NCBI RefSeq assembly: GCF_046591575.1
Contig: NZ_JBIQWA010000004.1
Location: forward strand, 372,001-436,000
Source of the DNA: Marivita sp046591575
GTDB taxonomy: Bacteria; Pseudomonadota; Alphaproteobacteria; Rhodobacterales; Rhodobacteraceae
DNA: 64,000 bases
Reading direction: 5' to 3'
Part shown: piece after piece, positions 15,047 to 23,892 of the stretch
Position numbering within the stretch: the stretch's first letter is position 1
Layout: each line of letters begins with the position of its first letter
Made by a program: the position numbers and the translations under genes
Notes under the pieces: model-generated
Told to the model about the DNA's origin: nothing
Database searches by the model: none
Seen by the model: only the letters and a program-made list of their open reading frames with translations

Positions 15047-16511
15047 TTTTGAAGTTCTCATTACGGCAAACGAAGCCTGGCCCGCATTCGAACGCGCCGT
15101 TCTGAACGCGCGCCAAGAGGTGATCGCGGGATTTCGCATCTTTGACATGCGCACGAAACTGCGGTCCGCCGAAGCCCGCAAGATCGGTGACGACTGGTTC
15201 GATCTGCTGGCGCATGTCGCCAATAATGGCGTGTCCGTTGACCTGACAGTCAGCGATTTTGACCCCGTCGTCGGAACCGATCTGCACAAAATGGCCTGGA
15301 GTACAGTGCGCCAGGGCAAGGCTTTGGCCGAAATCGTAAACGCCGATGCCGGTGCCGTTTCGGTCCGCGCGCATTTGCACCCGGCCCAGGCCGGAGCACT
15401 GCCCTGGATCAGCCTTCTTCCCGCCGTTCTGAAACGCAGATCGTCCCGTCTTTCGGCGCTGGACCCGGACGAACGTACGCGACAGGCTGTTGGGCTTGAT
15501 CTGGATGACTTGCCGCAAATCTACACAGTGACGCATCACCAAAAACTGGCGGTGATTGATGGCGAAATCCTGTATTTGGGGGGCCTTGATCTGAATGAAC
15601 GCCGCTGGGACACGCAGTCTCATGATCTGCCTGCCTCTGAAACCTGGTCCGACGTTCAGGTTCTGATGCGCGGCCCCGAGGCCGCAGAGGCGCGCGCCCA
15701 TCTTCAGACCTTTGCGCAGGCCTGCGCTGGGACACGCGCCCCCTCGAAGGCGCAGCATTTGAAACGCACCCTTTCAGCCCCCCGGCGTCTTCAGTTCCCC
15801 TTCATCTCGCCACGTTCAGTGCTGACGGAAATCGAAACCGCCCATTTCGACGCTTTTAAACGCGCGCGGCGACAGATCTATATCGAAACCCAGTTTTTTC
15901 GGTCGTCCCGGATCGCGAACGCTCTGGCGGACGCGGCTGCGCAAAACAGCGATTTGCAACTGATGGTCATACTGCCCTCGCTGCCCGAAGAGCTGGCCAT
16001 ACACGATCAAAGCGACGTAGAGACGCGCTATGGCATGGCGCTGCAAAAGGCCGCGATGGACATCATTCGCCACGGCTTTGAGAACCGGTTGACCCTTGCA
16101 ACACCCGTGCGCCCCAGTCTGGCCGCGCGGGATACAAAAAAGACGCTGTGCGGCTCTGCGATCATTCATGTTCACAACAAGGTTCTGATTGCGGATGATG
16201 ATTTTGTCCTGATCGGATCCGCAAACCTGAATGGCCGGTCCCTGCGCTGGGATACAGAGGTGGCGATTTCGACGGACACGCCCGCGCGCGTTGCACATGC
16301 GCGCCAAAAACTGTTTCAGCATTGGTGGTTTGATGCACTGCCTGCCGAGGCCATGAACGTCGTGCAGCAGCGTCAATGGTGGCACGACCAGATTGCACGA
16401 AACGGCGTAGCGCGCCCGGAAAACAGAACCGGGTTTCTTGTGCCGCATGATCCGGCAAACCACGCGGACATGGCACAGCCCCTTCCCGGGGTGACCGAAG
16501 ATTTGGTTTAG
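15036..16511 (+). CDS. Phospholipase D / cardiolipin-synthase-like protein
   Basis: A 491-residue protein with two HKD motifs of the phospholipase D superfamily: HHQKLAVIDGEILYLGGLD at about residues 167-185 and HVHNKVLIADDDFVLIGSAN at about 378-397. No N-terminal signal or membrane helix is evident, so it is probably cytoplasmic or peripheral. The family includes phospholipases D, phosphatidyl transferases and cardiolipin synthases; the exact reaction is not determined. ATG 15036 has CAGGA just upstream and lies within the end of the kinase gene. As the last gene of the nepR-ecfG-kinase operon, it suggests phospholipid remodelling or signalling linked to the general stress response. Confidence 0.86.
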   Translation: MPDDFEVLITANEAWPAFERAVLNARQEVIAGFRIFDMRTKLRSAEARKIGDDWFDLLAHVANNGVSVDLTVSDFDPVVGTDLHKMAWSTVRQGKALAEIVNADAGAVSVRAHLHPAQAGALPWISLLPAVLKRRSSRLSALDPDERTRQAVGLDLDDLPQIYTVTHHQKLAVIDGEILYLGGLDLNERRWDTQSHDLPASETWSDVQVLMRGPEAAEARAHLQTFAQACAGTRAPSKAQHLKRTLSAPRRLQFPFISPRSVLTEIETAHFDAFKRARRQIYIETQFFRSSRIANALADAAAQNSDLQLMVILPSLPEELAIHDQSDVETRYGMALQKAAMDIIRHGFENRLTLATPVRPSLAARDTKKTLCGSAIIHVHNKVLIADDDFVLIGSANLNGRSLRWDTEVAISTDTPARVAHARQKLFQHWWFDALPAEAMNVVQQRQWWHDQIARNGVARPENRTGFLVPHDPANHADMAQPLPGVTEDLV

Positions 16512-16537
16512 GGAACCATGAGGATGGAAAATCCGTT
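16512..16537 (+). promoter_or_regulatory. EcfG-type promoter for the YihY gene
   Basis: GGAAC (16512-16516), 17-nt spacer, CGTT (16534-16537), exact consensus, starting right after the phospholipase D stop and ending 35 nt before ATG 16573. Confidence 0.74.
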
Positions 16538-16572
16538 CTTTTTTCAAGACTTTCGGACCAACGGAGACTGAT

Positions 16573-17529
16573 ATGACCCACGGACGTAAGGCATACCGCC
16601 CCTCGGAAATCCCGGCTCCGGGGCTTTTAGATGTCGCAGTGCGCATTTGGCAAAGGCAGGCCGAAGCCAATCTTGGTCTGATTGCCGCCGGGATTGCATT
16701 CTATGGTCTGTTGTCCTTGTTTCCGTCCATCACCGCCAGCGTGGCCATCGCCGGTCTGATCATGGATCGCAGCGTCATTGTCGAAAACTCGGCTGATTTT
16801 GCCGCCGTTCTGCCGGATGCTGCGCAAGATATTATTCTGGGACAAATGCGCGATGTAACGGCCGCCGATGGCAAAGCTCTTGGGTTTGCCGCCATCTTCT
16901 CTATTTTGCTGGCGCTGTATTCTGCGTCCAGGGCCATTGGCAATTTCATCTCGGGGCTGAACATCGTTTACGAAGAAGATGAAAGTCGCGGTTTCATCTA
17001 TCTCAAACTGTTGACGCTGGGTCTGACCCTGCTCGTTCTGATCAGTCTTATCCTGGCACTTGGGGTTGTCGCCATTTTGCCCGCGATTGCTGCATTTGCT
17101 GATATCGTGCCGCTTGTCGCCGATGCCATTATGTATGCACGCTGGCCCATTCTGTTTCTTGTCGGCGCGGCCTGCATTGCCCTTTTGTACCGTTTCGGGC
17201 CAGACCGTCGCGCCGCCAAATGGCGTTGGTTGACGCCCGGAGCCGTGATTGCCTGTCTGCTTTGGGTGGCCGGCAGCATCGGATTTAGCCTCTATGTCCA
17301 GTCCTTTGGCACGTACAACGAAACATTCGGGGCGTTGGGCGGTGTCATCATCCTGCTGACTTGGCTTTGGCTGTCGGCTTTTGTCGTGCTTCTGGGAGCC
17401 CTGATCGACGCTGAACTGGAAGCCCAAACCGGCCGTGACAGCACAATAGGTGCGCCACGCCCGCGCGGTGAACGTGGTGCCTACAAAGCAGACAACCTGG
17501 GAAAATCGCGGTCTGACCCTGCCGAATGA
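16573..17529 (+). CDS. YihY/BrkB family inner-membrane protein
   Basis: A 318-residue polytopic membrane protein of the YihY/virulence factor BrkB family. Six hydrophobic segments are visible, including LGLIAAGIAFYGLLSLFPSI, the typical first helix, and TYNETFGALGGVIILLTWLW near the C-terminus. The soluble tail (about 275-318) is charged. The biochemical role of the family is not settled. ATG 16573 has CGGAGACTGAT upstream, and an exact EcfG promoter precedes it, so stress induction is likely. Two small stress-type genes follow on the same strand. Confidence 0.87.
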   Translation: MTHGRKAYRPSEIPAPGLLDVAVRIWQRQAEANLGLIAAGIAFYGLLSLFPSITASVAIAGLIMDRSVIVENSADFAAVLPDAAQDIILGQMRDVTAADGKALGFAAIFSILLALYSASRAIGNFISGLNIVYEEDESRGFIYLKLLTLGLTLLVLISLILALGVVAILPAIAAFADIVPLVADAIMYARWPILFLVGAACIALLYRFGPDRRAAKWRWLTPGAVIACLLWVAGSIGFSLYVQSFGTYNETFGALGGVIILLTWLWLSAFVVLLGALIDAELEAQTGRDSTIGAPRPRGERGAYKADNLGKSRSDPAE

Positions 17530-17575
17530 CGCAGAAATAATATTCGAGAGTTGAACAAATTATTTCAGGAAAACC

Positions 17576-17601
17576 GGAACCCAACCGCACCCTTCTGAGT
17601 T
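17576..17601 (+). promoter_or_regulatory. Imperfect EcfG-type promoter for the 80-aa gene
   Basis: GGAAC (17576-17580), 17-nt spacer, AGTT (17598-17601), one mismatch from CGTT, ending 28 nt before ATG 17630. Location and spacing fit the other members of the set. Confidence 0.45.
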
Positions 17602-17629
17602 TAGCCCATAGACACAGGAGGACTTCGAC

Positions 17630-17872
17630 ATGAAGATCGGATTAGTCATCGCAGCCGTTGTTGCGGTCATCGCTATCGCATTCGGCGTTTACATGATCGA
17701 CATCGACCAGACGCAGGAAGCACAGCTTCCCGAAGTGACTGTTGAAGGCGGCGAACTGCCCGCTTTTGATGCCGAAGTTGGCGACATCAACGTGACAGAA
17801 GAAGACATGACCGTCACCGTTCCCAACCTTGAAGTAACACCCCCCGACGATGCCAATGCGGCATCCGATTGA
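17630..17872 (+). CDS. Small membrane-anchored acidic protein (80 aa), hypothetical
   Basis: One N-terminal hydrophobic helix, MKIGLVIAAVVAVIAIAFGV, is followed by an extremely acidic tail rich in Glu, Asp and Val (LPEVTVEGGELPAFDAEVGD), so it is an anchored or secreted protein exposing a negatively charged domain to the periplasm. I do not recognise a family. ACAGGAGG precedes ATG 17630. It lies 20 nt before csbD and is probably co-transcribed with it from a near-consensus EcfG promoter. Confidence 0.72.
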   Translation: MKIGLVIAAVVAVIAIAFGVYMIDIDQTQEAQLPEVTVEGGELPAFDAEVGDINVTEEDMTVTVPNLEVTPPDDANAASD

Positions 17873-17892
17873 CGACGAAAAGGAGAAATACG

Positions 17893-18090
17893 ATGGATAA
17901 AGACCGCATTGAAGGCAAGTGGACCGAAATCAAAGGCCAGCTTCGCGAATCCTATGGTGACCTCACGGATGATGACATCGAAGAGGCCAAGGGCGACCGC
18001 GAACAGATGATCGGCACGCTTCAGCAAAAGCTTGGCCAAACAAAAGATGAAGTCCGCGAAACCGTGGACCGTATCCTTAACAACATCTGA
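17893..18090 (+). CDS. CsbD family stress protein
   Basis: A 65-residue hydrophilic protein with the CsbD signature: DRIEGKWTEIKGQLRESYGD at the N-terminus and the LQQKLGQTKDEVRETVDRIL helix at the end. CsbD proteins are abundant general-stress proteins (SigB-controlled in Bacillus) of unknown biochemical role. AAAAGGAG lies upstream of ATG 17893. A hairpin terminator follows at 18099-18130, closing the stress island. Confidence 0.92.
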   Translation: MDKDRIEGKWTEIKGQLRESYGDLTDDDIEEAKGDREQMIGTLQQKLGQTKDEVRETVDRILNNI

Positions 18091-18098
18091 TAAAATTG

Positions 18099-18130
18099 CG
18101 CCCGAACCATCAAACCAGGTTCGGGCGTTG
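18099..18130 (+). terminator. Hairpin terminator after csbD
   Basis: CGCCCGAACC and GGTTCGGGCG form a perfect 10-bp stem with a 9-nt loop, followed by TTGT. The short T run makes it moderate. It also lies between the convergent csbD and alpha-mannosidase genes. Confidence 0.7.
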
Positions 18131-18155
18131 TCGCTTTGACCGCCGCGTGGCCCGC

Positions 18156-21100
18156 CTATCGCGTGATGCGAAGCGTGACAATTTCAAACCGGCCAACCTC
18201 CAGCAAGACGCGTTTGCCGGAAACCTGCGGTTGTTTTGACAACTCTACACCAAATAAATCGGTTCTCCGAACATCAGCAGGTTCATCGCGGAATACCAGT
18301 TCCGCTTTTTGCGTCTGTCCCCGGGATTCGAACAGGCGCAGATCATAGGTGTTTAGCTTGTTTGACGGAACAAGCGTTTCAATCAGGATACCCGGCGTTA
18401 AACAGCGCACAAACGCATCCCGGTTTGACGACGCAGGCGCCTTGCGCGGCGCAACCACGCGGGCTGGCGCATTCAGATCATAGGCTGCATGATCCAGCAG
18501 CGACCGATCCTGCCCATCATATGCCAACAGCGCATAAGTAAAGGCGTGACGCCCCTGATCCGCCTGGGGATCTGGCGAGGTTGCGCTTTTTATCAGGGTC
18601 AGTCGCAGCGTATTGCGATGAACATCATAGCCGTATTTACAATCATTAAGCAGCGCGACAGCCCCGGTTTCATCCGAGATCTGTGCCCATTTCTGCGCTG
18701 GCACCTCGAACCGGGCTGCGTCAAACGCCGTATCGCGTGACGTGGCCCGCTCAATAGTGCCCCACTGGATGTCGAACACCGCTTTGGGGGCCGTGATCGC
18801 CACCGGAAACGCCACCTTCAGCAGCATATGCGTTTCGTGCCAATCCACGTCCGTCACAAAATCAAGCCGCCGCGATCCGGTATATAGGCAAAGCGTTTGC
18901 GTAATAACACTGTTGCGCCAGTGATGGACCACCCGAACGCTTGCCCGGACGGGGCCGGTTTCAACCACGTTTATCGTGCTGGATGTCGCGATAACCTCTT
19001 GGCGATCTTCGATATACGGGTCGATATCCCAGGCGTCCCAACAGATCGGGCGATCTTCAAACACCTGTAACTGGTTGCCCAGCGCTCCGTCCGCCAGAAT
19101 GTCCCGTCCTGTCGTTTTGTCGAACAGCCGCGACAGCGCGCCGGTTTTCTGCACTTCTACACAAAGTAGGTCATTTTCCAGAACCGCGATCCCGTCCTTG
19201 ATACGCGCACTGGCAGGGTGCTCTGGCAAACATGCTGTAGACAACGGCACGTGCGCATAGCTGGGAACGTCGCGCAACAAATACACCGCACCGTTTTTTG
19301 TCGGTTGACCCGGCGCATCAGACGGGATGTCAGTTTCAACAATTCGGTCCCCGCAGGTCGGTAACGTGCTCAGGACCAATGGCTCTGAACCCGCCAAATG
19401 CTGTGCAGCTACGCGGGCGGCTGCGTCGGCCGCTCCGAAAATTGTATAGAAATCTTGTTTCGCATTCTCATAAACCGCACCAATCGACGTGCCGGTGACG
19501 ATGTCATGAAACTGGTTCAGACACAGGAGTTTCCACGCATCCGTCAGTTTTGGAACAGTTCCTGCCATCACAGCAAGTGCCTCGGCCTCGTGCAGCGCCG
19601 CCTCGGCTTTGCGGTTGGCGCGTTTGATCCAGGCCTGAGAGGTGAAGACGCCGCGGTGGCCTTCCATGTAATGTTCTCCCTGCCAGATCGGCATCTTGTC
19701 CCAAGACGCCGCCAAGGCGGTCATCGCCGCACGCACCGTACTCATTTTCAACCGTGGCATTCCGGGCATGGCGGCATAGGCATGGGCTTTGGCCAATAGG
19801 TCGTCAGTCGGGCCGCCCCCGCCATCGCCATAGCCGAAACAGATCGGCAGATTGTCCCGCAGCGCGCCGGTCGCATGGGTCAGGGTGCCCAAAACTTCGG
19901 TGGCGCTCAGATCGCTTTTGTAATTTGTGGGAAAAGGCAGATATTGCACGTCACGCGGCGTTGTCAGGATATGCGCCAAGACCCGGCTGCCATCAATGCC
20001 TTCCCAGATATGGCTGGACCACGGCACGCGGTTGATCTGGTTCCAGTTCAGCTTGTTGGTGACAAACCACTCTAGCCCGGCCAGCCGCATCAATTGCGGG
20101 ATCTGTCCAGGAAATCCGAACGTGTCAGGCAACCACAACACCGGCGTTTCCACATCGCCGAACTCGCGTTTGAAATAATCGCGGCCCAGGATCAGCTGCC
20201 GCACCAATGCTTCACCGCCCGGAATGTTCAGGTCCGGCTCGACCCACATGCCGCCCATGACTTCCCATCGCCCTTCAGCCACCCGATCTTTGAGCCGTGC
20301 GAACATGTCGGGATAGTCCTGGGCCATCATCTCGTAGAGCGCGGGTTGCGAATGGCTGAATCGAAACTCAGGATCACGCGCCATCAAGCGCAAGACATTC
20401 GAATAGGTCCGGGCATTTTTCAGGCGGATCTGATCAATGGTCCACAGATAGGCAATGTCCATATGCGCATGACCAATACCATGCAGCACTGTCTCAAGCG
20501 GCGCACCCGCCTGTGATATTCCGGCCTCAAGCCGGCCGAGCGCCTCTGGCACCGACGCATAAAACGCCTCTCCCATCGGATCGCGTGTGTCCAACACCTG
20601 AAATGCCTCGTTCAAGGCATCCAGCAAACCGGCACCTTCCGGCGTTTCGATGCCCAGCACACCAACTGTATCGAACGCAGCATTTGCCTTGCGCAGAAAG
20701 GCCACCGTGGTCGGACATTGTTCCACAAGTCTCGGCTTGCCCATGAACAGCTTGGCCTTGTGGTCGGGGTCCGGCGGCCAACCGGCCAACCCCGTCCATC
20801 CGTGCAACGACACGTTGTGATCCGCGCCATCAGCGATATCCGCATTTAACGGGATCGTGTTGTGATACCGGTCCGCCGAAGCGACGGGAACGTGGTCAAT
20901 ATGCACCAGCGCTTCGGGATGGTTAAAAATGTCACCCAAGACCCCCAGCGGCAAATACAAGGCAAGGTTGTGCGCGTCCCACCCGCGCGGCACCGTGATA
21001 TGGCTGCGCATAACAAAATTGAGATCTGCGCGTCCCCAATAGCTGTCATGCGCGATTATCTCGACCTGTTCAGGATCATGGCACATCGCGGCATCAACGC

Positions 21101-21242
21101 GCGCCGAGGGCAGCGCCACCAGCTTGAACGGAGGCAAAAGCTGAAACCGCCGATGCACCAGCGGCGCGATCAGCTTGAGCCGCGCGCCGATCTTTTCTTT
21201 TGTCAAACGCCAGTGATGATAGGGCGCGACCACCACATTCAC
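18156..21242 (-). CDS. Alpha-mannosidase, glycoside hydrolase family 38
   Basis: A 1028-residue GH38 alpha-mannosidase. The zinc-site motif GHAHMDIAYLW is at about residues 256-266, and the nucleophile block WLPDTFGFPGQIPQL at about 369-383. Later FGYGDGGGGPTDDLL and the all-beta C-terminal half with WDIDPYIEDRQEV fit the family. It has no signal peptide, so it is cytoplasmic and acts on imported mannosides. The GTG at 21242 overlaps the stop of the ABC ATPase gene by 4 nt, making it the last gene of the importer operon 26723-18156. The most likely role is to hydrolyse mannose-containing oligosaccharides or mannosyl compounds brought in by the transporter. Confidence 0.92.
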   Translation of the reverse strand: MNVVVAPYHHWRLTKEKIGARLKLIAPLVHRRFQLLPPFKLVALPSARVDAAMCHDPEQVEIIAHDSYWGRADLNFVMRSHITVPRGWDAHNLALYLPLGVLGDIFNHPEALVHIDHVPVASADRYHNTIPLNADIADGADHNVSLHGWTGLAGWPPDPDHKAKLFMGKPRLVEQCPTTVAFLRKANAAFDTVGVLGIETPEGAGLLDALNEAFQVLDTRDPMGEAFYASVPEALGRLEAGISQAGAPLETVLHGIGHAHMDIAYLWTIDQIRLKNARTYSNVLRLMARDPEFRFSHSQPALYEMMAQDYPDMFARLKDRVAEGRWEVMGGMWVEPDLNIPGGEALVRQLILGRDYFKREFGDVETPVLWLPDTFGFPGQIPQLMRLAGLEWFVTNKLNWNQINRVPWSSHIWEGIDGSRVLAHILTTPRDVQYLPFPTNYKSDLSATEVLGTLTHATGALRDNLPICFGYGDGGGGPTDDLLAKAHAYAAMPGMPRLKMSTVRAAMTALAASWDKMPIWQGEHYMEGHRGVFTSQAWIKRANRKAEAALHEAEALAVMAGTVPKLTDAWKLLCLNQFHDIVTGTSIGAVYENAKQDFYTIFGAADAAARVAAQHLAGSEPLVLSTLPTCGDRIVETDIPSDAPGQPTKNGAVYLLRDVPSYAHVPLSTACLPEHPASARIKDGIAVLENDLLCVEVQKTGALSRLFDKTTGRDILADGALGNQLQVFEDRPICWDAWDIDPYIEDRQEVIATSSTINVVETGPVRASVRVVHHWRNSVITQTLCLYTGSRRLDFVTDVDWHETHMLLKVAFPVAITAPKAVFDIQWGTIERATSRDTAFDAARFEVPAQKWAQISDETGAVALLNDCKYGYDVHRNTLRLTLIKSATSPDPQADQGRHAFTYALLAYDGQDRSLLDHAAYDLNAPARVVAPRKAPASSNRDAFVRCLTPGILIETLVPSNKLNTYDLRLFESRGQTQKAELVFRDEPADVRRTDLFGVELSKQPQVSGKRVLLEVGRFEIVTLRITR

Positions 21243-22963
21243 TCCTGTATCAGCGAAAAGCCGGCGATGGTTCCACGCATCACGGTTTTTGAACGAGCCA
21301 GGGTCTGCACATCCGTGCTCTGGTCCGATTCACTTTGCCCCCAACTGCGGTTCAGGTCGGGCCAGGGGATAGAGTCGATCAAAAGCTGAGTATAGGGATG
21401 CTGCGGCGAGCCGATCACCTGTTTGGGCGGCCCGGCCTCGACCACATGGCCTTTATACAGAACCATCACGTAATCACTGACGTGATAGGCCGTGGCAAGG
21501 TCATGCGTGATGTAGAGGATCGAGATCCCGTACTTGTCCTTCAAATCATAGATATTGGACAGGATCGTCGCCCGCAACGATGCATCCACCATCGACACCG
21601 GTTCATCCGCGATCAACAGCTTGGGCGACAGCATCAAGGCCCGCGCCACGATCAGGCGCTGCCGTTGCCCACCCGACAACTGGTGCGGATAGCGCGACAG
21701 CACCAGATCAGGGTCCAGCCCGACAGCCGCGCACGCCTCTTCCATCGCGGTTTGCGTATGCCCGTCGGACTTGGCCAGACCAAACTGCTTGAACGGGAAT
21801 TTCAGCGCGTGGTTCACGCGGTAGAATGGGTTGAAACAGGCATAGGGGTCCTGAAACACCGCCTGCACGTTCTTGCGAAACTCCAAGGATTGCGCAGCGG
21901 ACATCTTCTGGATGTCCTGCCCCTCGTACAGCACCTGGCCTTGGCTTGGCGGGTTAAAGCCCAGCATGATCGACCCCATCGTCGACTTGCCCGACCCGGA
22001 TTGCCCCACAATCGAAATGATCTGCGGCGTGTCGCCCTGCAAGGTGAACGACAGCGGATGCAACGCGGTCACATCGCCGTAATCCTTGCGCACGGTCTCA
22101 AACCTGAGCAGCGGTTCCGAACTGTCCCGTTTCGGCGCATCAGCATTGCGTTCGGGGTTGAGAAAACTCTCGCCCCCCACCAACGGCACGGACCGGATCA
22201 GGTCTTGCGTGTAAGGATGGTCAGGCGCTTCGATGATCTGTTTGACGGTGCCGTGCTCGACCAATTCGCCGTCCTTCAAAACCGCAAGCTCATCTACAGA
22301 CTGCGCCATGAGCCCCATGTCATGCCCGATCAGGATCAGCCCCGATCCAATCTGCGCCTGAATGTCCTTGAGCGTCTGCATCACCTGCCGCTGCGTGACC
22401 ACGTCCAAAGCACTGGTCGGCTCATCCGCGATGATCAGGTCGGGGTTCAGGATGATCCCCATGGCGATGCAGACACGCTGCTTCATGCCGCCGGACAACT
22501 CATGCGGATACAGGTTCGCTGTGTGCGCGGGGAGACCTACGCTGGCCAGCGCCTCATCGGACCGGCGTTTCAGCTCTGCTTCGCCAACATTGCCCTCATG
22601 CGCGATGATCCCGTCCCACATCTGCGGCTCGATCCGCATCACGGGGTTGAGAGAGTTCATCGCGCCCTGCGGAATGTAAGCGATGCGCGACAGGCGGGTG
22701 AGGCGCATTTCCTCCTCAGAGAGCGCAAGCACGTCGATGCCCGCCAGATCAATCGAGCCCGACGCCACACGCCCCGGCTCTGCCAGCATCTGCATCACGG
22801 CAAGCGCGGTTGTTGTCTTGCCGGACCCGCTTTCGCCGATGAAGCCCACGCGGCGGCCTTGTTCGATGGTCAGGTCGAGGTTCTTGACCGCCTGAACGAT
22901 GCCCTTCGGCGTGGGAAACTCGATCGACAGGTCCTTGAGCGTGAGAACAGGTTTATCCGTCAT
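21239..22963 (-). CDS. Oligopeptide-type ABC transporter, fused double ATPase subunit (DppD-DppF-like)
   Basis: A 574-residue protein carrying two full ABC ATPase domains. The first has GESGSGKTT and LSGGMKQRV, the second GQSGSGKST and LSGGQRQRL. Each is followed by the C-terminal HPYTQ segment typical of the Opp/Dpp family. It energises import with the two permeases upstream. ATG 22963 overlaps the stop of the permease gene (ATGA) with GAGGAA upstream; the longer frame reads into that gene. Fusion of the two ATPases is common in this family. Confidence 0.93.
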   Translation of the reverse strand: MTDKPVLTLKDLSIEFPTPKGIVQAVKNLDLTIEQGRRVGFIGESGSGKTTTALAVMQMLAEPGRVASGSIDLAGIDVLALSEEEMRLTRLSRIAYIPQGAMNSLNPVMRIEPQMWDGIIAHEGNVGEAELKRRSDEALASVGLPAHTANLYPHELSGGMKQRVCIAMGIILNPDLIIADEPTSALDVVTQRQVMQTLKDIQAQIGSGLILIGHDMGLMAQSVDELAVLKDGELVEHGTVKQIIEAPDHPYTQDLIRSVPLVGGESFLNPERNADAPKRDSSEPLLRFETVRKDYGDVTALHPLSFTLQGDTPQIISIVGQSGSGKSTMGSIMLGFNPPSQGQVLYEGQDIQKMSAAQSLEFRKNVQAVFQDPYACFNPFYRVNHALKFPFKQFGLAKSDGHTQTAMEEACAAVGLDPDLVLSRYPHQLSGGQRQRLIVARALMLSPKLLIADEPVSMVDASLRATILSNIYDLKDKYGISILYITHDLATAYHVSDYVMVLYKGHVVEAGPPKQVIGSPQHPYTQLLIDSIPWPDLNRSWGQSESDQSTDVQTLARSKTVMRGTIAGFSLIQE

Positions 22964-23892
22964 GACAATTTCCTCAGACGCGGGTTCGACACCTCGTCCA
23001 AACCGAGGTTGATCAACAGCAACCCGATGAACATCACCGCCAGCAGAATCGTCGGGATACCCCACCACCACCACAGGTTCTGGATCAAAGCGCCCGCATT
23101 GATGGCCTCGTAGATCGTCCGGCCCAAAGTCGGGATACGCTGCGGACCAAGCCCCAGAACCTCCAGCCCGACGGCGGTGACAATCGAGGTCGTCACCGAC
23201 GCGATGAACGACCCGAACAGATACGGCACAAGGTTCGGCAGCATCTCGCGGAACATGATGTGGCTGGTCGACGCGCCCGAAAGCTGCGCCATCTGCACAT
23301 AGCCCGACTGCTTCATCGACAGCACTTGCGCCCGGATTAGGCGGGTCGGCGACTGCCAGACAAACCCGGCAATCAAGAGCGCCATCATGGTCAGCGTCAC
23401 ATCACCAAAGGCCGACTGGAACACCACGAGGATCAGAAGCGGCGGGATGGTGATCATCACGTCCGCCAGAACGCGGATCGTGTCATCGATGCGCCCGCCC
23501 AGAAACCCGGCAGAAAAGCCAAGGAAGATGCCAATCGACATCCCGATCAGCGACGCGAGCAACCCGACGAAAAGCGTGTTCGGCGCGCCCACGATGATCA
23601 TGGCCAGCATGTCGCGCCCGCCGCCATCGGTGCCCAGGGGGTAGTCCCAGATGCCTTCCTGCCGCCGCAGGTTTTCAAATCCGACAGGGGGCAGCTTCAA
23701 CGGGGCAGACCCGGTGAACACCAGATCGGGATCCCAGAAAATCCGCCCCAATAGCCCCAGCGCAACAATCGCCAGCAGCAATCCCACGCCCCAAAGCAGC
23801 TTTGGGTTCATCCACGGAGTATCAAACCGCCTGATCCGCTTTGCCTGACGCTTTTCGGCCCGCGTCATAGGCACATTTTCTTGCGTGCTCAT
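22960..23892 (-). CDS. Oligopeptide-type ABC transporter permease (DppC/OppC-like)
   Basis: A 310-residue permease with a cytoplasmic N-terminus, a first helix at about 33-53, the DppC-type GTDGGGRDMLAMIIVGAPN segment, and four or five further helices. The EAA-like loop (about 212-240) is present before the final helices. It forms the membrane channel with the DppB-like partner. ATG 23892 overlaps the upstream permease stop (ATGA). Confidence 0.93.
   Translation of the reverse strand: MSTQENVPMTRAEKRQAKRIRRFDTPWMNPKLLWGVGLLLAIVALGLLGRIFWDPDLVFTGSAPLKLPPVGFENLRRQEGIWDYPLGTDGGGRDMLAMIIVGAPNTLFVGLLASLIGMSIGIFLGFSAGFLGGRIDDTIRVLADVMITIPPLLILVVFQSAFGDVTLTMMALLIAGFVWQSPTRLIRAQVLSMKQSGYVQMAQLSGASTSHIMFREMLPNLVPYLFGSFIASVTTSIVTAVGLEVLGLGPQRIPTLGRTIYEAINAGALIQNLWWWWGIPTILLAVMFIGLLLINLGLDEVSNPRLRKLS

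Noticed and set aside
21335..23113. 592-codon open frame on the plus strand
   Set aside because: It is antisense to the double ABC ATPase, whose motifs are unmistakable. The antisense product is Arg/His/Gln-rich with no family pattern, as expected of a high-GC shadow frame.
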